From DATGLE01 sp035294325 (lineage in GTDB: Bacteria; Chloroflexota; Ktedonobacteria; Ktedonobacterales; Ktedonobacteraceae): a stretch of 7,251 bases of DNA. The stretch is from the NCBI GenBank assembly GCA_035294325.1, contig DATGLE010000099.1:1-7251 (forward strand). Reading direction: 5' to 3'. A program made the position numbers and the translations under genes. A model generated the notes under the pieces. That model did no database searches, had not been told where the DNA came from, and was given only the letters and a program-made list of their open reading frames with translations. The first letter of the stretch is position 1. Every line of letters begins with the position of its first letter. Shown in pieces: positions 1 to 5,654 of this stretch.

Positions 1-1784
1 TTGGGTTTGTCGCCCATGCTCACATGCCACTTGCGGAACGCCAGGCCGATCTCGGTCTGATAGAGCGCCTTGACGCGCAGCCACTGCTTGAACCCACTTT
101 GCCGCAGGACGCGTCTCTCGGCCCTGGTACGCTGAAAGGAGTTTTGCAGCAGCGCGTATTCCTCAACCCTGACCACGCCACTGCTCACCTCTGGCGCCAG
201 AAACTCGCGAATCACCGCCGCCTCGTGCGCCAGCGCTTTGATCAAGAAATAGATCAACATGACCTGGGCGATAAAGGGCGGGATATAGTCGCCGATAATC
301 GCAATCAGCGAGATCAGGGCAACCGTGCTGTTCCCCGGAGATGAAAGCACAATGGCATTGGCAAATAGATCGATGAAGTCAAAGACCGAGTGCAGGCCAA
401 CCGCGCACACATAACCCAGCAGAGGAATAACGATCTGGCGCCAGCGCACGCGGGTGTGCCGGACGTAGCCCAGCGCCGCGCCGAAGCAGACGGTAAAAGT
501 TGAGTGGCTGAGCCAGCCCAGCACGATTCGGCCCACGATGAGGAAAACCAGGTATTGCCGCGAGTTATTCGCGAAGTAGACGAAGTTCTCCACCATCGCG
601 AAGCCCGCGCCAATCAGAGCGCCGTAGACGATGCCATCGGTCACATTATCGAACTCGTCGCGCAGCACGAAGAAGAGCAGCAGCAGGCCCAGACCCTTCA
701 CCGTCTCTTCGGTGACGCCGGCATTCAAGCCCTGGAAGGCGGTGCGAATCAGCGTGCTGGCGCCGGGGCCGAGCGCGTTCTGCAAGAAGGCGTCGAGGTT
801 CGTTTCGATTAGCAGCGCGGGCGGAATGGCGATAACCGCGCCCCACAAAAAGGCGGCCAGGCGCAGAAACCACGGCTCGCGCTCATAGCGATCAATAAAG
901 TTGACCAGCAGGCTGATGCCGATGGCGGGTATCAGAGGAATAATCAGGGCCGCCAGGACGCCTGAGAGGCCATTGCGCTCCAGCGCTGAGATGCCGATGA
1001 GGCTATTCAGCACGATGGTGACGATAGCGCTGATCGCCAGGATGGTGATGCCGACGCCGGCGATCAGCCAGCGTGTACGCACCCCCAGGCGCTGCGGCAG
1101 GGCGAATTGCATCGTCACGCCCGCGCCCAGCAGGCTCTCTTCCTCTTCTCTCCACGGCTGCGGTGTCATTTCGGGTTCGGGCTGCGCGGGCAGAGGTACG
1201 GGCGGAGCCTGCACTATATCAGGAGCGTGCCCGGCCTGCCAGGAGGGACTCTGCCATGACGGGGCATACGGGGTGCCCGGCTGCTGGCGCCGGTCATTAT
1301 GCTGGTGGTGCCCATCGACCCGGGGGTCATCCACCAGCGCGACCTGACCAGGCCCGGAAGTCGGCAGCAGCCCCGGCGCTGGCAGCAGCGGCTGCGTCGC
1401 TTCATCAGAATCCGTCAGGTCAGGCTCCGGCGCGATCAGTTGCAGGATAGTACTGCCCAGCACAAGATAGTCCTGTGGCTTGATGGGCAGGCTCCTCCCG
1501 CTGGGAACGGGCCGACCATTGACGCGCACAATATTGTGCGTCGTCAAATTATAGACGCGCCATCCCTGCGCATCATATACCAGGCGGGCATGCTCGCGCG
1601 AGACCGTGGGATCCATGAGGATGATCCCATTATGGAGAGCACGGCCAATCGTGGTATCCCAACGCGTGAGCAAATGTACCAGGCGCTCCTCCGGCAGCCA
1701 GCCTGTGGGGTATTTATCCTCCTCTGTTGCCCTGGCGGGTGGTCGCACACCCACAACCCGCAGCGCGCCGTAATTCTGACTCAT
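1..1784 (-). CDS. FHA domain-PrsW family intramembrane metalloprotease fusion (3' end cut by window edge)
   Basis: The frame stays open for 594 codons from ATG 1784 to the left edge, so the C-terminus is missing. Residues about 20-115 form an FHA domain: G47-R48 in the first loop, SREH at 62-65, N89-G90 further on. FHA domains bind phosphothreonine peptides. Residues about 120-235 are a Pro/Gln-rich linker that is probably cytoplasmic. From about residue 239 on there are several hydrophobic membrane segments. These carry the PrsW protease signature: EETVK at 359-363, E399-N400, H427 and H465, which are the likely metal-binding and catalytic residues. Known PrsW (Bacillus) cleaves the anti-sigma factor RsiW within the membrane; the substrate here is unknown. 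The inference is a membrane protease gated or localised by a Ser/Thr kinase signal. A purine-rich GGGATGGAGC precedes the ATG. The upstream gene ends 65 bases away on the same strand, so co-transcription is possible. Confidence 0.9.
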   Translation of the reverse strand, partial: MSQNYGALRVVGVRPPARATEEDKYPTGWLPEERLVHLLTRWDTTIGRALHNGIILMDPTVSREHARLVYDAQGWRVYNLTTHNIVRVNGRPVPSGRSLPIKPQDYLVLGSTILQLIAPEPDLTDSDEATQPLLPAPGLLPTSGPGQVALVDDPRVDGHHQHNDRRQQPGTPYAPSWQSPSWQAGHAPDIVQAPPVPLPAQPEPEMTPQPWREEEESLLGAGVTMQFALPQRLGVRTRWLIAGVGITILAISAIVTIVLNSLIGISALERNGLSGVLAALIIPLIPAIGISLLVNFIDRYEREPWFLRLAAFLWGAVIAIPPALLIETNLDAFLQNALGPGASTLIRTAFQGLNAGVTEETVKGLGLLLLFFVLRDEFDNVTDGIVYGALIGAGFAMVENFVYFANNSRQYLVFLIVGRIVLGWLSHSTFTVCFGAALGYVRHTRVRWRQIVIPLLGYVCAVGLHSVFDFIDLFANAIVLSSPGNSTVALISLIAIIGDYIPPFIAQVMLIYFLIKALAHEAAVIREFLAPEVSSGVVRVEEYALLQNSFQRTRAERRVLRQSGFKQWLRVKALYQTEIGLAFRKWHVSMGDKP

Positions 1785-1849
1785 GCTCCATCCCTGGCAC
1801 ACACGGCACTATCGCCATGATCTGTTTCTACCTTATATGAAGTACTATA

Positions 1850-2194
1850 TCATAACCTATCCGCAAGTTTCTCATCCATCACCAGCGCGCCGGCATACTC
1901 GGTTACAAGCGAGGCCAGATCTTCCCATCCCGACGCGACGGCAGCGTAGCGCTCCCAGTAGTCGGCCCCCTCTTCCTCAGCTCTGCGCCAGCGCATATAG
2001 GCTTCATGATCCGCGAAGGTCATTACCATTACGTACTGTCCGGGCGTGGCGGTCACATTCAGCAGCGCGACCTGCTTCACGCCAGGAATCCAGCGCTGCA
2101 TCTCCAGAAAACCGGAGGATGCCAGGCTTTCCAGATCGGCAGCCGAGGCTCCGGCCCTGAGTTGCCACACACGCACACATGCGTAATCTTGCAT
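1850..2194 (-). CDS. Small hypothetical protein, possible dimeric alpha/beta-barrel (ABM-like) fold
   Basis: This encodes 114 residues with no signal peptide or membrane segment. The order is a strand-like N-terminus (YACVRVWQLRAG), a helix with SGFLEMQRWIPGVKQ (28-41), strands VALLNV and QYVMVMTF (42-60), then Trp- and acid-rich helices to the end. This beta-alpha-beta-beta pattern, with an aromatic 'F.D...Y..W' stretch after the third strand, resembles the ferredoxin-like fold of antibiotic-biosynthesis-monooxygenase or EthD-type proteins. That is fold-level inference only; I see no catalytic residues I can name. An in-frame ATG exists at 2269, but it lies upstream of the promoter's -35 box. 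ATG 2194 has GGGAG six bases ahead of it, so I use 2194. The next gene downstream (FHA-PrsW) is 65 bases away. Confidence 0.75.
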   Translation of the reverse strand: MQDYACVRVWQLRAGASAADLESLASSGFLEMQRWIPGVKQVALLNVTATPGQYVMVMTFADHEAYMRWRRAEEEGADYWERYAAVASGWEDLASLVTEYAGALVMDEKLADRL

Positions 2195-2199
2195 ACATA

Positions 2200-2204
2200 G
2201 CTCC
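2200..2204 (-). promoter_or_regulatory. Ribosome binding site deciding the start at 2194
   Basis: The minus strand reads GGGAG followed by six bases and ATG. No comparable site serves the upstream in-frame ATG at 2269, which also sits outside the predicted transcript. Confidence 0.6.
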
Positions 2205-2222
2205 CGGTCTAAAGTCACGACT

Positions 2223-2251
2223 ACTATACTAGGGATTGTTCGGGATGACAA
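2223..2251 (-). promoter_or_regulatory. Sigma70-type promoter of the small protein gene
   Basis: The minus strand shows -35 TTGTCA (2251-2246), a 17-base spacer, and -10 TATAGT (2228-2223). Each hexamer matches the consensus at five of six positions. Transcription would begin near 2216, leaving a leader of about 20 bases before ATG 2194. It may also supply the downstream FHA-PrsW gene. Confidence 0.6.
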
Positions 2252-2266
2252 GAGCTTTACGCTCTT
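2250..2266. repeat. Short inverted repeat overlapping the -35 box
   Basis: AAGAGC (2250-2255) and GCTCTT (2261-2266) form a 6-bp stem with a 5-base loop. It lies just after the TPR gene and touches the -35 hexamer of the next promoter. It could be a weak terminator stem for the TPR gene or an operator. There is no T-run, so neither role is firm. Confidence 0.3.
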
Positions 2267-2281
2267 CAATGTGACCGTGCG

Positions 2282-2965
2282 CTAGAAGCTCAACGAACGC
2301 TCATCCAGGCGAGGCGTTACCTGGCCCCTGGACAGGATCTCCTGCCTCAACATCACGGTTACGCGCTCCTCCAGTTCTCGCCCCTCCTGGTCTCTTCCCA
2401 GCGTATACAGGAGATCGGCGTAGTCGCGCATAATACTGATGGCAGTAGAGCGCTCATCCTCCGGAGCCTGCTCCATAACGCTCTGCGCGCGCCGGTAAAA
2501 CTCCTCGGCCTCCTGGTAGCAGTTCTGATTTTCATAGACCAGAGCCAGATTGCGCAGCGTTGTAGCGATAGCGGTTGGCGCGACGCCTGGCTCCTTTTCG
2601 CTTTCGAAGATCTCCAACGCCTGGCGATAGAGCTTTTCCGCCTGTTGATAGGATCCCTGAACGTGGTAGAAGGCCGCCAGATTCTGTAAACCAACGGCAC
2701 CATCCATCCCCTCGCGCTTGCCTGCCTTTTCCCCTGCCCATGCCTCATACCGGCGGCGCGCCTCGTCCACCGGCTGAATCTCAGGGGGAGCCTGCATCGT
2801 CTCGATGACCGGATCCTCAACCTGCGTCGCGTCCTCCGTATGCTGCTTCTCAACAACGCGCTCCTCGACTTCGACCGCTGCCGCATCCCTGCCGCGCGCC
2901 TCCTCATGTGGGGGACGCCGCCCCACCTTCGCTTTTTTCGCTTTCTGATATCGCTTTTGCCGCAT
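2282..2965 (-). CDS. Tetratricopeptide-repeat (TPR) protein
   Basis: This encodes 227 residues. The first 25 are rich in Lys and Arg (MRQKRYQKAKKAK). Residues about 28-75 are acidic, low in complexity and probably disordered. The rest holds about three helical hairpins of TPR type, near 90-122 (LQNLAAFYHVQGSYQQAEKL), 134-167 (LRNLALVYENQNCYQEAEEF) and 176-207 (MRDYADLLYTLGRDQEGREL), close to the 34-residue period. TPRs are protein-protein interaction scaffolds, so no enzyme role is implied and the partner is unknown. There is no signal peptide. I chose ATG 2965 because GGAGG lies ten bases upstream and the Lys-rich start looks natural. An in-frame ATG at 3016 with GAGG four bases ahead would add 17 residues of unhelpful Gly-rich sequence and remains an alternative. 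The next gene is 87 bases downstream but has its own promoter. Confidence 0.85.
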   Translation of the reverse strand: MRQKRYQKAKKAKVGRRPPHEEARGRDAAAVEVEERVVEKQHTEDATQVEDPVIETMQAPPEIQPVDEARRRYEAWAGEKAGKREGMDGAVGLQNLAAFYHVQGSYQQAEKLYRQALEIFESEKEPGVAPTAIATTLRNLALVYENQNCYQEAEEFYRRAQSVMEQAPEDERSTAISIMRDYADLLYTLGRDQEGRELEERVTVMLRQEILSRGQVTPRLDERSLSF

Positions 2966-3065
2966 GTGATAGATTCCTCCACCCAACGACCATCCACACC
3001 CCCGGACATCTATCATCTGTCCTCAGAACCAGTGGACTTCGCTGTATACTAATCTCTTGTGAAAA

Positions 3066-3093
3066 ATTATACCCGTGCATCGCTCTCGCGCAA
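3066..3093 (-). promoter_or_regulatory. Candidate promoter of the TPR gene
   Basis: On the minus strand a perfect -10 TATAAT (3071-3066) follows TTGCGC (3093-3088) at a 16-base spacing. The -35 box is weak. Transcription would start near 3059, upstream of both possible TPR start codons. Confidence 0.35.
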
Positions 3094-3158
3094 AATTCCG
3101 TTCATTGCCGAAACGAGAGATGGGAAAGAAGTCTTGCCGCAGGCGGTGCGACTCTATG

Positions 3159-3258
3159 TAGTTAACCCGGTGGGCATGTTTTTGTGCGCCTGCGGCTCAC
3201 CCTCTGGCGAGCCGCGCAGCGGTGAGCCGTCAGCGAAACTTGCTCATGGCGTTAGTTA
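3159..3258. repeat. Long imperfect foldback (REP/MITE-like) element
   Basis: The arms pair almost continuously. The core is a perfect 9-bp stem, CGGCTCACC (3193-3201) with GGTGAGCCG (3221-3229). Pairing continues outward through CGC/GCG (3187-3189 with 3233-3235), past a 5-base bulge, GTTT/AAAC (3178-3181 with 3236-3239), GCA/TGC, and TAGTTAAC/GTTAGTTA at the ends with some mismatches and G-T wobbles. The 19-base apical region holds another GAGCCGC (3209-3215) that can pair instead with GCGGCTC (3192-3198), giving two exclusive folds. Such elements are often dispersed genomic repeats or structured RNAs; one copy cannot tell which. Confidence 0.55.
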
Positions 3259-3370
3259 AGAACAGATGAGAAAAAATAGAAAATGCTAGAGTTTGCATAC
3301 ATGGAGTATCATAGCAAGAGAGCAATGTAAGGCTTTCCACAACTCCTGTGTAGTTTATAGCAATAGAAGA

Positions 3371-3374
3371 AAGG
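3371..3374 (+). promoter_or_regulatory. Ribosome binding site of the 3384 gene
   Basis: A purine run GAAGAAAGG ends nine bases before ATG 3384. No other in-frame start with a better site is near. Confidence 0.5.
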
Positions 3375-3383
3375 TAAGCGCCC

Positions 3384-3965
3384 ATGCAAGACATTACCCC
3401 CAACAGGGATAATCCCAACGTGAACGTCCCGAATCCAGGCAGCGCTGTTCCGGCCGGGGTTAACTTCTCGCCCGACGAGTGGAGAACGCTCGCTACCGCC
3501 CCGCTGAAGATCGGCAGGGCCATGATCGCGGTATCGCCATCGGGTCCCGTCGGAGTTGTACAGGAATCGATGGCGATGAAAAAGGGGGTGGAAGATCTAA
3601 TGAATCAGAGTTCCACGAATCCCCTGCTCAACGCGCTGGGCAAGCAACTGAAAACCGCTATGGAGACGGCGCAGGCCAGCGGTCAGTACCCGCTCGGCGA
3701 TATGCTGAAAGCTCCGCAGGACGGTCCACAGATCAGGCAGGATGCCCTCACAACCTGCCGGCAAGCTATTTCCATAGTCGATAGGAACGCGACGCCGCAG
3801 GATGCCACAGCCTACAAGCAATACCTGTTCAGCCTCGCGCGCAAGGTAGCCGAGGCCGGGCGCGAGGGTGGTTTCCTGGGCATATTCGGAGGCGAGCAAA
3901 TCTCCAGTTCCGAGCAGGCTTTGCTGAAAGACCTGGCGAACACGCTGGGAATTCAACCGTCCTGA
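3384..3965 (+). CDS. Conserved-looking hypothetical helical protein
   Basis: This encodes 193 residues that I do not recognise as a named family. The first 27 residues are Asn/Pro-rich and probably disordered. Then come SPDEWRTLATAPLKIGRAMI (29-48), an amphipathic start, a Gly/Pro turn (VSPSGPVGVVQE), and helices from about 60 to 165 rich in Ala, Gln, Lys and Leu. A Gly-rich hinge, REGGFLGIFGGEQIS (about 159-173), leads to a last helix ending LANTLGIQPS. There is no signal peptide and no clear transmembrane helix, so it is probably a soluble cytoplasmic alpha-helical protein. The hinge followed by 'SSSEQALLKDLANTLG' recalls the C-terminal helix layout of TerB-like or stress-related helical proteins, but this is a loose impression and not an assignment. 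It stands alone between a divergent and a convergent gene, so context gives no function. Coding character is good and the gene ends at a strong terminator. Confidence 0.8.
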   Translation: MQDITPNRDNPNVNVPNPGSAVPAGVNFSPDEWRTLATAPLKIGRAMIAVSPSGPVGVVQESMAMKKGVEDLMNQSSTNPLLNALGKQLKTAMETAQASGQYPLGDMLKAPQDGPQIRQDALTTCRQAISIVDRNATPQDATAYKQYLFSLARKVAEAGREGGFLGIFGGEQISSSEQALLKDLANTLGIQPS

Positions 3966-3976
3966 AAGAGAGATCA

Positions 3977-4040
3977 TCTGATGAAAAACGAGCAGTGATC
4001 GGTGCAGGCATGCGCCGATCACTGCTCGTTTTTCATCAGA
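3977..4040. terminator. Bidirectional intrinsic terminator between convergent genes
   Basis: The arms 3977-4006 and 4011-4040 pair over 30 bp with one G-T wobble, closing on a GGCA tetraloop. The GC-rich core (CGAGCAGTGATCGG and its complement) is flanked by AAAAA on the left and TTTTT on the right, so each strand reads a hairpin followed by a U-run. It starts 12 bases after the stop of the 3384 gene. On the other side it includes the tandem TGA TGA stop codons of the thiolase gene. Confidence 0.9.
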
Positions 4041-5205
4041 GTCTTTCAATAATCATAGCATTCGCCAGGCCGCCGCCCTCACAAATCGTCTGCAAGCCAT
4101 AGCGCGCCCCGCTGCGTTCAAGCTCGTTGAGCAGCATCGTGGTAATGCGCGCCCCCGAGGCTCCCAGCGGATGACCAAGAGCAATCGCGCCCCCGTTCAC
4201 ATTGACCTTCGCGAGATCCGCGCCGGTCTCGCGCTGCCAGGCGAGCACGACGCTGGCGAAGGCTTCGTTAATCTCGATCAGGTCCATCTGGTCGAGCGTC
4301 ATGCCGGCCTTAGCAAGCACCTTGCGCGTGGCCGGAATCGGCGCCGTGAGCATATAGATGGGGTTCGCGCCGGCCAGGGCGAAGGAGACAAAGCGCGCGC
4401 GCGGCCTCAGTCCCAGGCGCTCGGCGGTTGCACGCTCCATAATCAGGACGGCGGCGGCCCCATCACTGATCTGTGAGGAATTGCCTGCGGTAATCACACC
4501 ATCGGGCTTGAAAGACGGCTTCAAATTCGCCAGCTTCTCCAGGCTTGTATCGGTGCGAATGCCTTCGTCACGCTCAAAGAGAACGGCAGCGCCCTCTTCG
4601 TTCTTTACGGGAATCGGCACGATCTGCGCTGTGAAGCGTCCCTCAGCCGTGGCGCGAGCAGCGCGGCGGTGGCTCTCCAGACTGAACGCGTCAAGTTCCT
4701 GACGGCTGATCTCCCATTTTTGCGCCAGCAATTCGGCGCTGATGCCCTGGTGCACAAGCTTGTTGTCGTAGCGCTCTACCATGCGTGGGCCAAACGGTGC
4801 GCCCGGACCATGCGCGTTCGATCCCATCGGGACGCGCGTCATCGACTCGACGCCACCGGCAATGGCAATATCGTAGGCTCCGCTCAATACGCCCTGGGCC
4901 GCGAAGTGGATGGCCTGCTGGCTTGATCCGCACTGGCGATCAACCGTTGTGCCGGGAACTTCTTCGGGGAAGCCAGCAGCCAGCACAGCATTGCGCGCTA
5001 TGTTCAGGCTTTGCTCCCCGACCTGACTGACACAACCTACAATAACATCGTCAATCATTCCAGGCTCAATGCCTGTACGTTCTACAAGGGCCGCCAGCAC
5101 CTGCGCCATCAGATCAACCGGGTGCCAGTCTTTGAGTTTGCCGTCCCGGCGCCCCACGGCGGTGCGCAGCGCCCCTACGATGACGGCTTCTCGTGTTGTC
5201 GTCAT
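4036..5205 (-). CDS. Thiolase (acetyl-CoA acetyltransferase / 3-ketoacyl-CoA thiolase)
   Basis: This encodes a complete 389-residue thiolase, the usual family length. Thiolases either cleave 3-ketoacyl-CoA with free CoA or condense two acyl-CoAs, through a Cys-bound acyl intermediate in the cytoplasm. The nucleophile is C92 in TTVDRQCGSSQQ. Other hallmarks are GNSSQISDGAAA (241-252), NEAFASVVL (313-321), catalytic H345 in GGAIALGHPLGASG (338-351), and C375 in CEGGG (375-379). All four catalytic elements are intact. From memory, the pattern CVSQVGEQSLNIAR (58-71) and NEAFASVVLAW resemble mycobacterial FadA5, the steroid 3-ketoacyl-CoA thiolase, more than PhaA-type enzymes. Substrate therefore remains open. 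ATG 5205 has a perfect AGGAGG six bases upstream. The CoA-transferase genes are divergent, 450 bases away, suggesting shared acyl-CoA metabolism. Confidence 0.95.
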   Translation of the reverse strand: MTTTREAVIVGALRTAVGRRDGKLKDWHPVDLMAQVLAALVERTGIEPGMIDDVIVGCVSQVGEQSLNIARNAVLAAGFPEEVPGTTVDRQCGSSQQAIHFAAQGVLSGAYDIAIAGGVESMTRVPMGSNAHGPGAPFGPRMVERYDNKLVHQGISAELLAQKWEISRQELDAFSLESHRRAARATAEGRFTAQIVPIPVKNEEGAAVLFERDEGIRTDTSLEKLANLKPSFKPDGVITAGNSSQISDGAAAVLIMERATAERLGLRPRARFVSFALAGANPIYMLTAPIPATRKVLAKAGMTLDQMDLIEINEAFASVVLAWQRETGADLAKVNVNGGAIALGHPLGASGARITTMLLNELERSGARYGLQTICEGGGLANAMIIERL

Positions 5206-5211
5206 GCAATT

Positions 5212-5217
5212 CCTCCT
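5212..5217 (-). promoter_or_regulatory. Ribosome binding site of the thiolase gene
   Basis: The minus strand reads AGGAGG, six bases before ATG 5205. This is a full consensus match and fixes the start. Confidence 0.8.
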
Positions 5218-5257
5218 GGCAATGCCTGTATGCCCTTAAAGGTTTCCTTATCAGTAG

Positions 5258-5288
5258 ATAGTAAGCCACATCCACGCCTCGCTGTCCA
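5258..5288 (-). promoter_or_regulatory. Possible promoter of the thiolase gene
   Basis: On the minus strand TGGACA (5288-5283) and TACTAT (5263-5258) are 19 bases apart. The -35 box is good, but the spacing is long and the -10 box matches only four of six positions, so this is tentative. Confidence 0.25.
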
Positions 5289-5301
5289 TGCCTGCGATTT
5301 T

Positions 5302-5440
5302 TCAGAATGTGTCCGATTTGCGGCCCCAGCGCGTGCTCGCGCCGATGGCGCTCGCCATCTCTGAGATCCCTTGCGCGGCCCCGCTGCACCAATGCCCGGC
5401 GAGCGCAATGAGCATCGGACACTTCCTCAGATCGTTCTGA
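5302..5440. repeat. Nested inverted repeats
   Basis: Three pairs are nested. TCAGAA (5302-5307) pairs with TTCTGA (5435-5440), GTGTCCGAT (5309-5317) pairs with ATCGGACAC (5414-5422), and GCGCTCGCC (5348-5356) pairs with GGCGAGCGC (5398-5406). A local hairpin, GATGGC/GCCATC (5344-5349 and 5354-5359), competes with the innermost pair. The shape suits a structured RNA or the ends of a small degenerate mobile element. Nothing shows which. Confidence 0.4.
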
Positions 5441-5491
5441 TGCTCAACATTCTCACCGTCTGTTCGCGCGGCTCCGCCGGGCAAGGGAGAG

Positions 5492-5542
5492 ATAATGTGA
5501 TATGAGATGATGCGCTCCACGCATCATCTCATATCACATTAT
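5492..5542. repeat. Perfect 23-bp palindrome with 5-base loop
   Basis: The arm 5492-5514 is exactly complementary to 5520-5542, separated by CTCCA. The stem is rather AT-rich and has no T-run on either side, so it is not a standard terminator. It lies about 60 bases upstream of the CoA-transferase promoter. It could be a regulator-binding site, a cruciform, or a miniature repeat. Confidence 0.8.
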
Positions 5543-5603
5543 AGATCAGGCGAGCGCCGCAGGGGCGAGCAAGCAAGAACACCGGCAATCAGGGACACTC
5601 TCA

Positions 5604-5612
5604 TGTTAGAAT
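5604..5612 (+). promoter_or_regulatory. Extended -10 promoter of the CoA-transferase genes
   Basis: TGTTAGAAT combines the TGn extension with a -10 hexamer (TAGAAT) that matches five of six consensus bases. No clear -35 box is seen, as is common for extended -10 promoters. Transcription would start near 5619, some 36 bases ahead of the start at 5655. Confidence 0.4.
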
Positions 5613-5654
5613 AGGAAGAAGATCAATCACCAGAGAAAGGTGGAAATTGCTAAC

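Larger units (their letters stand above)
3017..3383. other. Intergenic region between divergent genes
   Basis: This 367-base stretch separates the minus-strand TPR gene from the plus-strand gene at 3384. It contains a candidate promoter for the TPR gene (3066-3093), the long foldback at 3159-3258, and then an AT-rich leader (about 3259-3383) that should hold the promoter of the 3384 gene. In that leader only weak boxes are visible (TTTCCA at 3334, TATAGC at 3356, 16 bases apart). A 66-codon GTG frame at 3059-3259 lacks a ribosome binding site and runs through the foldback, so I do not call it a gene. Confidence 0.6.
5206..5654. other. Divergent intergenic region between the thiolase and CoA-transferase genes
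   Basis: This 449-base region holds the thiolase leader with a possible promoter (5258-5288), a set of nested inverted repeats (5302-5440), a perfect palindrome (5492-5542), and the CoA-transferase promoter (5604-5612). Short frames on the minus strand (such as 5520-5302) lack supporting ribosome binding sites and cross the repeats. I see no convincing gene. Confidence 0.55.

Noticed and set aside
901..1347. Plus-strand frames opposite the FHA-PrsW gene
   Set aside because: They are antisense to a well-supported membrane protein gene and read as low-complexity Arg/Ala-rich sequence.
3209..3235. Tandem-like GAGCCG repeats considered as a CRISPR or satellite array
   Set aside because: There are only two or three short imperfect copies and no regular spacers; they are part of the foldback.
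3059..3259. A 66-codon plus-strand frame starting with GTG
   Set aside because: It has no ribosome binding site and its second half is the foldback element, so the frame is probably accidental.
5302..5520. A 72-codon minus-strand frame between the thiolase and CoA-transferase genes
   Set aside because: It starts inside the perfect palindrome, has no ribosome binding site and crosses the nested repeats. A remnant peptide gene is possible but unsupported.
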